DNA of 8,080 nt, taken from Burkholderiales bacterium (lineage in GTDB: Bacteria; Pseudomonadota; Gammaproteobacteria; Burkholderiales; Burkholderiaceae_C). The number at the start of each line of letters is the position of its first letter. Within the stretch, counting starts at the first letter, position 1. The stretch covers positions 1 to 8,080 of the forward strand of contig CANFYD010000146.1 in assembly GCA_947450745.1 (NCBI GenBank), read 5' to 3'. A program made the translations under genes and the position numbers. The notes under the pieces were generated by a model, which searched no databases, was not told the origin of the DNA, and was given only the letters and a program-made list of their open reading frames with translations. Below, piece after piece: positions 1 through 5,914 of this stretch.

Positions 1-2035
1 GCAGCGTGTCCACCATCACGCCGAAGCGGCGCGTGCCGGCCCGTATCACCACCACGCTGCTGCGCTCCACTGGCTGCGCTTCCAAGGCATAGAGCGTGCG
101 CAAGCTGACCACCGGCAAGACCTGGCCGCGCAGCTCCACCACGCTGCGGCCGCGTGCGTCCAGCGCGGTGGCGGTGGGCCGGTTTTCAATCACCTCGACC
201 ACCGCTTCGAGCGGAAAAATGAATTTGGACGGTCCGACGCCGACCAGGAAGCCGTCGATGATGGCCAGCGTCAGCGGCAGGCGGATGTCTATGCTGGAGC
301 CCTGCCCCGGCTCGCTGCCCAGCATGATGGAGCCGCGCAATTGCTCGATATTGCGCCGCACCACGTCCATGCCGACACCGCGGCCGCTCAGGTTGGTGAC
401 CTTCTCGGCGGTCGAAAAACCGGGCTCGAAAATCAGCTTCAGGATGTCCTCATCGGCCGGCGTCACGCCCGGCTCGACCAAGCCGCGCTCCCAGGCGCGG
501 GCCAACACCCGGTCGCGCTGAATGCCGCGCCCGTTGTCCAAAATGCGGATCAGAATGCCGCCGCCTTCGTGGCAGGCCGACAGCGTCAGCTTGGCCTGCC
601 CCGTTTTACCGGCTTCGTCGCGTTGCGCCGGTGTTTCCAGCCCGTGATCAAGCGCGTTGCGCACCAAGTGCATCAGCGGGTCGGCGATTTTTTCGACCAC
701 CGATTTGTCCAGCTCGGTGTCGCCGCCGATGATCTCCAGGTGCACGTCCTTGCCCAGCTCGGCGGCGGTGTCGCGCACGACGCGCCGGAAGCGGGCAAAG
801 GTCTCGCCGATCGGCACCATGCGCAATTGCAGCGTGCCGTTGCGGATGTCGCTGATCAAGCGGCTGATCTGCTGGTTCGCTTCCAGCAGCGCGCGTTGCT
901 TGCTCTGCCGGGCCAGCAACAAGCCCCCGGCGCTGGCGGTGACCAGTTCGCCCAGCAGGTCGATCACTTCGTCGAGCCGCTGTGCTTCCACGCGGATAAA
1001 GCGGTTGTCGTCGGCCGCGTTGGTCCCGGAACCACTCACACCGGTGTCGCGGTGCTTGGCCTGCTTTTGCAGCGCGGCGGCCACCACTTGGGGCCGCAAG
1101 CCGATGTGCTTGTGCAAAATCTCGCCCAGCGGCGGGGCGTGGCCCACGGCGGCAGCCGACTGCTCCTGAGTTTTCAGGCCTTGCGCCAATTGCGTTGGGG
1201 TCACGGCCCCCACCGCCAGCAAAAGGTCGCCGAGCAGCGGTTTGTCCGGTATCGCTTCCAGCCGCTCGGCAAAGTCTTGCAAGGGCTGGCCCGGTTCGGT
1301 CAGGCGCAGCGTGCAGTCCTCGCGCACAAAGCTGAAAGCCGATTCAATCTCCGCGCGGCTTGCCGTGCTGAGCAAGTTGAAGTCGAAACTGAGGTGGCAA
1401 CTCTCCGGGTCCAGGCCTTGCAGCGAGGGCACGGCCGTGGCATCGCAAACCAAGTGCGTGATGCTGCCCAGGCCGCGCACGTAATTGAGTATCGCCAGCG
1501 GGTCCATGCCGTTGCGGTAGGTGTCCGCACCGAACTGCACCGACAGATGCCAGCACGGCAGGTTGCTGGCCGCCAGCGCCAGTTGCGGGTCGGGCGCTGG
1601 CTCGGGTGCGATACCGCTGGCGGTTTGCAGCCGCTGCACGAGGGCTGCGCGATCAAGCTCGGCAGCGGCCGAGTCAGGCGATTCGTGCTGAGCCGGTTGC
1701 GCAGCAGCCGCGACCAGCTGCCTGATCTGGTCGTTGCTTTGCAGCAGCAAGGTGCTGAGGTCCGGCGTCAGGCCGAGGCTGCCGTCACGCAGCAAGTCCA
1801 GCAGCGTCTCCACATGGTGGGTGAAGCTGACCACGTCGCCCAGGCCAAAGATGCCTGCCGAGCCCTTCACCGTGTGGGCGCAGCGGAACAACGCGTCCAG
1901 CAGCTCGCGGTCATCCGGCGCATCTTCAAGCTGCAACAGCAGTTGCTCCAGCGCATCGGTCTGCTCCTGCGCCTCGCTGATGAAGGCCGGCAGGGCTTCG
2001 ACAATGAAACTGTCGTCGTAGGCTTTTTGACTCAT
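1..2035 (-). CDS. cheA: Chemotaxis histidine kinase CheA (C-terminus cut by window edge)
   Basis: CheA autophosphorylates in receptor arrays and passes phosphate to CheY and CheB. I translated 678 complete codons by hand from the ATG at 2035 to the window edge with no stop. Seen in order: P1/HPt domain (about 1-105) with the phospho-accepting His54 in HTVKGSAGIFGL; a P2-like domain (about 160-247, starting near Trp162); two similar short repeats (267-290 and 303-325, LGDLL and LGEIL types); dimerisation domain (about 343-400); ATPase domain with N box HLVRNALDHG (456-465, Asn460), G1 DNGRGI (500-505), GRGVG (551-555) and GQG (577-579); then a CheW-like P5 domain from about 595 that is truncated. 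All catalytic motifs look intact. The start overlaps the stop of the STAS gene (ATGA), with GGAGG seven bases upstream, which supports both the start and translational coupling. No receiver fusion is visible, but one could lie beyond the edge. Confidence 0.96.
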   Translation of the reverse strand, partial: MSQKAYDDSFIVEALPAFISEAQEQTDALEQLLLQLEDAPDDRELLDALFRCAHTVKGSAGIFGLGDVVSFTHHVETLLDLLRDGSLGLTPDLSTLLLQSNDQIRQLVAAAAQPAQHESPDSAAAELDRAALVQRLQTASGIAPEPAPDPQLALAASNLPCWHLSVQFGADTYRNGMDPLAILNYVRGLGSITHLVCDATAVPSLQGLDPESCHLSFDFNLLSTASRAEIESAFSFVREDCTLRLTEPGQPLQDFAERLEAIPDKPLLGDLLLAVGAVTPTQLAQGLKTQEQSAAAVGHAPPLGEILHKHIGLRPQVVAAALQKQAKHRDTGVSGSGTNAADDNRFIRVEAQRLDEVIDLLGELVTASAGGLLLARQSKQRALLEANQQISRLISDIRNGTLQLRMVPIGETFARFRRVVRDTAAELGKDVHLEIIGGDTELDKSVVEKIADPLMHLVRNALDHGLETPAQRDEAGKTGQAKLTLSACHEGGGILIRILDNGRGIQRDRVLARAWERGLVEPGVTPADEDILKLIFEPGFSTAEKVTNLSGRGVGMDVVRRNIEQLRGSIMLGSEPGQGSSIDIRLPLTLAIIDGFLVGVGPSKFIFPLEAVVEVIENRPTATALDARGRSVVELRGQVLPVVSLRTLYALEAQPVERSSVVVIRAGTRRFGVMVDTL

Positions 2036-2385
2036 TGCAGGGCCTCCGGTTCAGCGCTTTGCCCCAACAGCTCGCCCAGACCCAGCGACTCCAGCGCGGC
2101 GGTCAGCGGGGCGCTCGGGTTCAGCAACAGCAGCGCTCGGCGCAGCCCGGCCAGTTCGGTCGACAGGGCCAACAGCAATTGCACACCGGCGCTGTCCACC
2201 TCGACCACGGCGGCCGCATCGACGGTGAAATAAGCCGGCAAGGCCGCCTCGCCGTGGTCAGCCACGCTGGCGGCAGAGCACGGCGACCCGTCCTGCAAGG
2301 TGTTCAAGACGGACAAGCACTGCTGGCGCAGTTCGGTCACCGTGTAAATCGTCAATTCGCTGGGGAGGCAAAGCTCGGCTTGCAT
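2032..2385 (-). CDS. STAS-domain protein, anti-sigma-factor-antagonist-like
   Basis: A 117-residue single-domain protein. The second half carries VEVDSAGVQLLLAL (61-74), which matches the STAS core motif of SpoIIAA-type proteins; Ser65 sits where those proteins are phosphorylated. The C-terminal part (76-117) is rich in Leu and Ala, as in the last helices of STAS. Residues about 32-50 (Asp, Gly, Ser, Ala-rich) look like a loop insert between the first helix and the strand before the motif. It sits between cheY and cheA: 20 bp after the cheY stop, and its TGA overlaps the cheA ATG by four bases. In family terms such proteins bind anti-sigma or switch kinases, or act as scaffolds. Its partner is unknown, since no SpoIIAB/RsbW-type kinase is in the window. 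STAS proteins do occur in chemotaxis clusters of proteobacteria. Fold assignment is fairly sure; function is open. Confidence 0.88.
   Translation of the reverse strand: MQAELCLPSELTIYTVTELRQQCLSVLNTLQDGSPCSAASVADHGEAALPAYFTVDAAAVVEVDSAGVQLLLALSTELAGLRRALLLLNPSAPLTAALESLGLGELLGQSAEPEALQ
2043..2047 (-). promoter_or_regulatory. Ribosome binding site of cheA inside the STAS gene
   Basis: GGAGG on the minus strand, seven bases before the cheA ATG at 2035 and within the final codons of the STAS gene. With the ATGA overlap this supports coupled translation of the STAS protein and CheA. Confidence 0.75.
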
Positions 2386-2390
2386 GGGGG

Positions 2391-2394
2391 CTCC
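2391..2394 (-). promoter_or_regulatory. Ribosome binding site of the STAS gene
   Basis: GGAG on the minus strand, five bases before the ATG at 2385, in the 20-bp spacer after cheY. Confidence 0.6.
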
Positions 2395-2405
2395 GGGTCA
2401 CGACA

Positions 2406-2777
2406 CTAGGGCAAGATCAGTTTGGAGACCGCGTCGAGCAGCTGCGGCGGCTTGAACGGCTTGACGATCCAGGCCTTGGCACCGGCCGTGCGGCCTTGTT
2501 GCTTCTTGGCGTCGTCCACCTCGGTGGTCAGCATGATGACCGGCGCAAATTTGTGGCGCGCGTGCAGCTTGACCTGGGTCACGAACTCGAAGCCGTTCAT
2601 GTTCGGCATGTTGACGTCGCTGACGATCAAGTGCACCTTGGGCGTGCGTTCCAGCAGCAGCAAGGCCTCGCGCCCGTCGCCCGCCTCGATCACCTGGTAA
2701 CCCTCCCGTTCCAGCGCGATCCTCACCACCGTGCGCATGGAGCTGGAGTCGTCGACGATCAAAATGATTTTTGCCAT
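2406..2777 (-). CDS. cheY: CheY-type single-domain response regulator
   Basis: A 123-residue stand-alone receiver domain, the usual CheY length, with no output domain. The acidic pocket is Asp9/Asp10, the phospho-acceptor is Asp54 (in IVSDVNMP), the switch residue is Thr84 or Thr85 (in IMLTTE), and the conserved Lys106 is in VKPF. The aromatic switch position appears to be Trp103 rather than the Tyr of E. coli CheY. It should accept phosphate from the CheA encoded two genes downstream and either act on the flagellar motor or serve as a phosphate sink. It starts 15 bp after the stop of the methyl-accepting gene. No clear Shine-Dalgarno is present before the ATG (upstream is an ACACAC-like stretch), so its translation may depend on coupling to the gene before it. 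The cheY name rests on context and domain; a paralogue such as a pilus-type receiver cannot be excluded. Confidence 0.9.
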   Translation of the reverse strand: MAKIILIVDDSSSMRTVVRIALEREGYQVIEAGDGREALLLLERTPKVHLIVSDVNMPNMNGFEFVTQVKLHARHKFAPVIMLTTEVDDAKKQQGRTAGAKAWIVKPFKPPQLLDAVSKLILP

Positions 2778-2792
2778 GGGTCTGTGTGTGCG

Positions 2793-3911
2793 TCAAAAGA
2801 AAGTCGTTTCGTCGGAGGCTGACGCGGCACCGGCGTTGTCCGGCAGGGTGTTGGGGCTGGCGCTGTTGGCCCGGCCGCCATGCTGTTCCAGCGTCGTGTA
2901 GCCCTGGCGCAGCAGTGCCGCCCATTCGTCGGCGCTCGGCACGCGGTCCTGGGCCAGCCCGGTCTGCAGCCGGCTGACGGCTGCCACGATCGAGTCACCG
3001 ACCTGATCCAGAATCTGCTGCACCCGGTCTTGAAACTGGAACGCCACCATCAACTGCTGCACATGGCCGCGCACCACCGCGCCGCGTGCCGCCAGGTCAA
3101 GCGCCCGCTGATTCAGCTGCGCCACCGTCGCGTCCACTTGGGCGACCACTTCGTTGATGGTGAGCTCCGACCGGGCGATCACGCTGCCGTCTTGCTCGCT
3201 CAGGCTGGCCGCCTGGCCCAGCGCGTTGCTCATGCGCTGGCCAAAGTCCTGCACCTGGTGTTCGATGTGTTTGCCGGTCTGGCCGGACTCGGTCGACAAG
3301 CGCCGCACCTCGGCCGCCACCACCGCAAAGCCGCGTCCGCTCGGGCCGGCTCGGGCCGCCTCGATGGCGGCGTTGATCGACAGCAGATTGGTCTGCCGGG
3401 CCAGCCGCTCCACCTCTTCCACCAGCGTCAGCAAACCCTGGCCGGTGCCGGCCAGCGAGCGCACCGACGCCATCACCTGCTCGCGCGACGCGACAAAACC
3501 GTGAAAGTTGTCGATCAGGCCGCGCAGCCTCGTCTCGCATTGCTCCAGCAAGGCCGCCCGCTGATTCAGGATCTGGCCGGTGCTGCTGCTGCTGTTTTTG
3601 CTGCTTCTGCGCGCTTGGCTAGCCCCCTCGTCACCGGTGATTTCGTCCAGTTGGTCGAGGATGCTGGTGAAGCCTTGCAAGAGCTCGGCGGTGGCCGCCT
3701 GAGTCTGGTTCTTTGCCAGCTCCAAGTGGCCGGTCCAGATCACGGCGGCTTCACCCAAGCGCGCGCCCAACTCACTGGACGGGCTGGCGCTGCTGGTGGC
3801 CTGCAGGGCTGCGCCCGCAGGTCGACGCGCAAACCAGCGCGCCCAAAAACTGGGCTTGCGGGCGGGCGGGCCGTCGGTACTGAAAGAGGTGAGAGGTCGG
3901 GCATTCAACAT
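2793..3911 (-). CDS. Soluble methyl-accepting chemotaxis-type signalling protein
   Basis: A 372-residue protein with the receptor signalling tip QTNLLSINAAIEAARAG (173-189) followed by GRGFAVVAAEVR (192-203), the region that binds CheA and CheW. Arms of about 130 residues on each side of the tip look helical. There is no hydrophobic segment long enough for a membrane span, no HAMP domain and no recognisable ligand domain, so it is probably cytoplasmic. The N-terminus has a basic and aromatic patch, KPSFWARWFARR (19-30). Residues 99-111 are Ser- and Arg-rich. FQFQDRVQQI (291-300) resembles the CheZ phosphatase motif. A flexible tail (about 322-366) ends in DETTFF, which may act as a docking tag. 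It is the first gene of the chemotaxis run, with cheY 15 bp downstream. The start at 3911 lies near a weak ribosome site (GAGTGGGG). It may feed an internal signal to the array, or tune CheA/CheY instead of sensing. Confidence 0.92.
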   Translation of the reverse strand: MLNARPLTSFSTDGPPARKPSFWARWFARRPAGAALQATSSASPSSELGARLGEAAVIWTGHLELAKNQTQAATAELLQGFTSILDQLDEITGDEGASQARRSSKNSSSSTGQILNQRAALLEQCETRLRGLIDNFHGFVASREQVMASVRSLAGTGQGLLTLVEEVERLARQTNLLSINAAIEAARAGPSGRGFAVVAAEVRRLSTESGQTGKHIEHQVQDFGQRMSNALGQAASLSEQDGSVIARSELTINEVVAQVDATVAQLNQRALDLAARGAVVRGHVQQLMVAFQFQDRVQQILDQVGDSIVAAVSRLQTGLAQDRVPSADEWAALLRQGYTTLEQHGGRANSASPNTLPDNAGAASASDETTFF

Positions 3912-3922
3912 AGCCCCACTCT

Positions 3923-3952
3923 AAAAACCTCGGCCGCGCTGCGCTATCGGCC
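3923..3952 (-). terminator. Weak terminator- or attenuator-like hairpin before the receptor gene
   Basis: On the minus strand GGCCG (3952-3948) can pair with CGGCC (3936-3932) around an 11-base loop, followed after four bases by TTTTT (3927-3923). The stem is short and the T run is not adjacent, so it would be a weak intrinsic terminator. It lies only 11 bases before the receptor ATG and overlaps the sigma-28-like box. It could end transcripts from the sensor operon or dampen read-through into the chemotaxis genes. Confidence 0.25.
3944..3951 (-). promoter_or_regulatory. Possible sigma-28-like -10 box before the chemotaxis operon
   Basis: The minus strand reads GCCGATAG, seven of eight bases of the enterobacterial flagellar sigma-28 -10 element GCCGATAA. 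It ends 32 bp before the receptor ATG at 3911, a sensible distance, and the operon is a chemotaxis operon. Against it: at the usual 15-base spacer the -35 position (3967-3970) reads CTTC, not TAAA. It is therefore a candidate only, or would need an activator. Confidence 0.25.
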
Positions 3953-3956
3953 TGAT

Positions 3957-3987
3957 ACCTGAGATGGAAGCAGGGAAACACCTGAGA
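3957..3987 (-). repeat. Paired 8-bp direct repeats, possible operator
   Basis: Two exact copies of TCTCAGGT (minus strand) at 3957-3964 and 3980-3987. Their starts are 23 bp apart, about two helical turns, so both would face the same side of the DNA. They lie directly upstream of the sigma-28-like box. A degenerate third copy (TATCAGGC) lies at 3950-3957. The arrangement is typical of binding sites for a dimeric regulator, but no factor can be named. Confidence 0.35.
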
Positions 3988-4036
3988 CCTTGAACAAGCG
4001 GCAAATCCCCGACCAGTTCGAGTGATGCAGTCACGC

Positions 4037-4066
4037 GCCCCGCCCCGGTGCCCCGCCCCGCCCCGG
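4037..4066 (-). repeat. G-tract array, candidate G-quadruplex, with 12-bp direct repeat
   Basis: The minus strand carries five GGGG runs between 4064 and 4038, with loops of 1, 1, 4 and 1 bases. The unit GCCCCGCCCCGG (plus strand) occurs twice, at 4037-4048 and 4055-4066, an 18-bp period. The G runs are on the strand matching the mRNA, about 40 bases after the stop of the NarL-type regulator, so a quadruplex could form in that transcript's 3' region or in the displaced DNA strand. The pattern is plain; a role is inferred. Confidence 0.55.
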
Positions 4067-4106
4067 CACGACGCGGATCGCGACCCGCCCGACGAGATGC
4101 GTGCCG

Positions 4107-4775
4107 TCAACTGTCCATCGAAATCAAGCCGGCACGGATCGCATAGCGGACCAGGCCGGTCACTTCGTGGATGTCCAATTGCCGCATCAACTGGCTGCGG
4201 TGGGTGTCCACGGTTTTGACGGAGAGGTCGAGCAGGCGGGCGATTTCCTTGCTGCTGTGGCCTTCGGCGATCAGTTGCAGCACCTCGCGCTGGCGTGGCG
4301 TCAGCGGCACACCGGGTTGCTCGTCATTGCGCAAGCGCTGCACGTAATCGCTCATCACGCCCTTGGAGACCTGGGCGCAGAGGTAGGTTTCACCGCGCAG
4401 CACTGCCTTGATGGCGCGCTCCAGCTCGGTCGGGGCGGCGTCTTTCAAGATGTAGGCGGCTGCGCCACTGCGCAGCGCTTGGCGCACGTATTCCTCGGTC
4501 TGGTGCATGGACAGAATGATCACCCGCGTGGCCGGCCAGGCCTGCAGCAAGCGGGCGGTGGCCTCCAGCCCGTTCAGGCCCGGCATGGCGATGTCCATCA
4601 AGACCAGTTGCGGGCGCAGTTGGTCGGCCAGCGTCAAAAGGGCCAAGCCGTCGGCCGCCTCGCCCACCACTTGGACCTCGGGCATCGCTTCGAGCAGCTT
4701 GCGCAGGCCGGCGCGCACCAGCGTGTGGTCGTCGGCCAGCAAGACGGTGACCGGCATCAAAGTCAGGGGATGCAT
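4107..4775 (-). CDS. NarL/FixJ-family response regulator with LuxR-type HTH
   Basis: A 222-residue transcription factor. The receiver domain (about 8-125) has Asp15/Asp16, phospho-acceptor Asp61 (in VLMDIAMPG), Ser89 and Lys111. The LuxR-type helix-turn-helix (about 157-217) begins LTPRQREVLQLIAEG and has a recognition-helix region SVKTVDTHRSQL (185-196). Phosphorylation should promote dimerisation and DNA binding. The reading frame stays open to an ATG at 4850, but I chose the ATG at 4775: its A is the last base of the upstream kinase stop (TGATG), GGGAG lies ten bases before it, and the family homology begins only at about residue 8. A third ATG at 4757 has no ribosome site. It is the last gene of the sensor operon and the likely output of the HisKA_3 kinase directly before it. 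The targets are unknown; the neighbouring chemotaxis promoter region is a plausible candidate by position only. Confidence 0.93.
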   Translation of the reverse strand: MHPLTLMPVTVLLADDHTLVRAGLRKLLEAMPEVQVVGEAADGLALLTLADQLRPQLVLMDIAMPGLNGLEATARLLQAWPATRVIILSMHQTEEYVRQALRSGAAAYILKDAAPTELERAIKAVLRGETYLCAQVSKGVMSDYVQRLRNDEQPGVPLTPRQREVLQLIAEGHSSKEIARLLDLSVKTVDTHRSQLMRQLDIHEVTGLVRYAIRAGLISMDS

Positions 4776-5878
4776 CACAGCAACGCTCCCGGCAGCAGCC
4801 CGTCGGTTTGATCGCGCAGCATCAGCGGGCAGCGAAAGCGCACCGTGCAACCGCGCCCTACCGATGAATCGATGTCGATCTGCCCGCCCACCAGCGCGGC
4901 GCGTTCCTGCATGCCCAGGATGCCGATGCTGGCACCGGCCAGCGCACGTTGCTTCATCGCGCGCCAGTCAAAGCCGCAGCCGTCGTCCTGCACGCTCAAG
5001 CGCAGCAGGTCGCCGTCCTGTCGCACGTCGATCTCTACCCGAGTCGCTTTGGCATGGCGAACGATGTTGGTCAGCGCTTCTTGCACGATGCGAAAGCAGA
5101 CGGTTTCGATCTCGGCGGCAATGCGCAGCACCGGCAGCGACGGGTGGACTTGCACCACCAGCCCGCTGCGCGTCACCGTCTGCTCGGCCAGCCAGCGCAG
5201 GGCCGGGGCCAGGCCCAGGTCGTCCAGCACCGACGGCCGCAAGGCCAACGCCAGTCGCCGCACCTGTTGCAAGGCTTCCTCGACGATGCGAATGTTCTCG
5301 GCATTCAGCTCGGAAGGCGACTGGTTCTTGAAGCGCTCGTGTGCTTGCAAATTGATCTTGATGGCGGTCAGCGATTGACCCAGCTCGTCGTGCAGCTCCA
5401 GCGCGACACGGCGGCGCTCCAGCTCCTGCACCTCCAGCACCCGGCGCGACAGCGCGCGCAGCTGGCTCGTCGTGTCGCGCAGCCGCGCATCGGCCTGGTG
5501 CTTGTACAGGGCCATCTCCAGCACGGTGCGCAGCTCGCGCTCTGAAAACGGCTTCAGGATGTAACCGAACGGCTCGGTCAGCTTGGCGCGCGCCAGCACG
5601 TCGTCGGCCGCAAAGGCGGTCAAGAACACCACCGGCAGCGCCAACTTTTCGCGGATCAGCTGCGCGGTGGCGATGCCGTCCAGCGCGCCGGCCAGTTGAA
5701 TGTCCATCAGCACCAGGTTCGGGTTCAGCTCGCTCGCCAGTACCAAGGCCTCTTCACCGCTGGTGGCATGGCCGACCGGCTGATAACCCAGCTCGATCAG
5801 TTGCAGCTTGATGTCGCGGGCGACGATGGTTTCGTCCTCGACGACCAGGATGCGTGGCTTGGCAACGGGTAAAGGCAT
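4775..5878 (-). CDS. Receiver-HisKA_3 histidine kinase (NarX/DegS type)
   Basis: A 367-residue soluble protein with a reversed hybrid layout. An N-terminal receiver (about 8-125) has Glu14/Asp15, Asp59 (in LVLMDIQLAG), Thr87 and Lys109 (in YILKPF). A helical linker (about 126-150) leads to a HisKA_3 dimerisation domain with His163 in ELHDELGQSL. The ATPase domain follows, with N box QEALTNIVRHA (Asn271), G1 DDGCGF (298-303) and the GIGILGM region (318-323). No transmembrane or sensor domain is present, so control probably comes through phosphorylation of Asp59 by another kinase, most simply the HisKA_2 kinase encoded 36 bp upstream. The kinase half belongs to the family that phosphorylates NarL-type regulators, and such a regulator follows with a one-base overlap. 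AGGA lies seven bases before the ATG. Domain calls are strong; the direction of signal flow is inference. Confidence 0.94.
   Translation of the reverse strand: MPLPVAKPRILVVEDETIVARDIKLQLIELGYQPVGHATSGEEALVLASELNPNLVLMDIQLAGALDGIATAQLIREKLALPVVFLTAFAADDVLARAKLTEPFGYILKPFSERELRTVLEMALYKHQADARLRDTTSQLRALSRRVLEVQELERRRVALELHDELGQSLTAIKINLQAHERFKNQSPSELNAENIRIVEEALQQVRRLALALRPSVLDDLGLAPALRWLAEQTVTRSGLVVQVHPSLPVLRIAAEIETVCFRIVQEALTNIVRHAKATRVEIDVRQDGDLLRLSVQDDGCGFDWRAMKQRALAGASIGILGMQERAALVGGQIDIDSSVGRGCTVRFRCPLMLRDQTDGLLPGALL
4786..4790 (-). promoter_or_regulatory. Ribosome binding site deciding the NarL-type regulator start
   Basis: GGGAG on the minus strand, inside the last codons of the upstream kinase and ten bases before the ATG at 4775. 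Together with the TGATG stop-start overlap it favours 4775 over the in-frame ATGs at 4850 and 4757. Confidence 0.6.
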
Positions 5879-5885
5879 TGAAAAG

Positions 5886-5889
5886 TCCT
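5886..5889 (-). promoter_or_regulatory. Ribosome binding site of the receiver-kinase gene
   Basis: AGGA on the minus strand, seven bases before the ATG at 5878, inside the 36-bp spacer after the PAS kinase stop. The spacer is comparatively AT-rich but too short to argue for a separate promoter. Confidence 0.65.
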
Positions 5890-5914
5890 ATGTTCAAAAA
5901 ATCTTCGTCTGGCG

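Larger units (their letters stand above)
3912..4106. other. Intergenic region between sensor operon and chemotaxis operon
   Basis: A 195-bp stretch with no supported gene; short open frames crossing it on the plus strand are poor in family signals. It holds the G-tract array, the paired TCTCAGGT repeats, the sigma-28-like box and the weak hairpin. A 16-bp near-palindrome, GCGGATCGCGACCCGC, lies at 4073-4088. No strong hairpin with an adjacent T run (classical terminator) was found after the regulator stop. Confidence 0.7.

Noticed and set aside
341..2233. Long open frame (630 residues) on the plus strand opposite cheA
   Set aside because: It mirrors a well-supported CheA with intact motifs. 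The translation is rich in Gln, Arg, Ala and His with no family motif, as expected for an antisense frame in GC-rich coding DNA.
3582..3613. CTG-type trinucleotide run in the receptor gene
   Set aside because: It codes a short Ser stretch (107-110) with flanking Ser/Lys and is too short to be treated as a repeat tract.
2880..3962. Plus-strand open frame of 360 residues opposite the receptor gene
   Set aside because: Antisense shadow of the receptor: composition biased to His, Gln, Arg and Leu, no recognisable domain, and no ribosome site judged convincing.
4073..4088. Near-palindrome GCGGATCGCGACCCGC as terminator of the sensor operon
   Set aside because: It has no room for a normal loop and no T run follows on the minus strand, so it does not look like an intrinsic terminator; it is noted only as part of the intergenic region.
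4022..4219. Small plus-strand frame (65 residues) crossing the intergenic region
   Set aside because: Arg/Pro-rich translation driven by the CCCCG repeats; half of it is antisense to the regulator's DNA-binding domain.
4776..4850. Extended N-terminus for the NarL-type regulator (start at 4850)
   Set aside because: The extra 25 residues lie wholly inside the upstream kinase gene, have no receiver-family similarity, and the TGATG overlap with GGGAG supports 4775.
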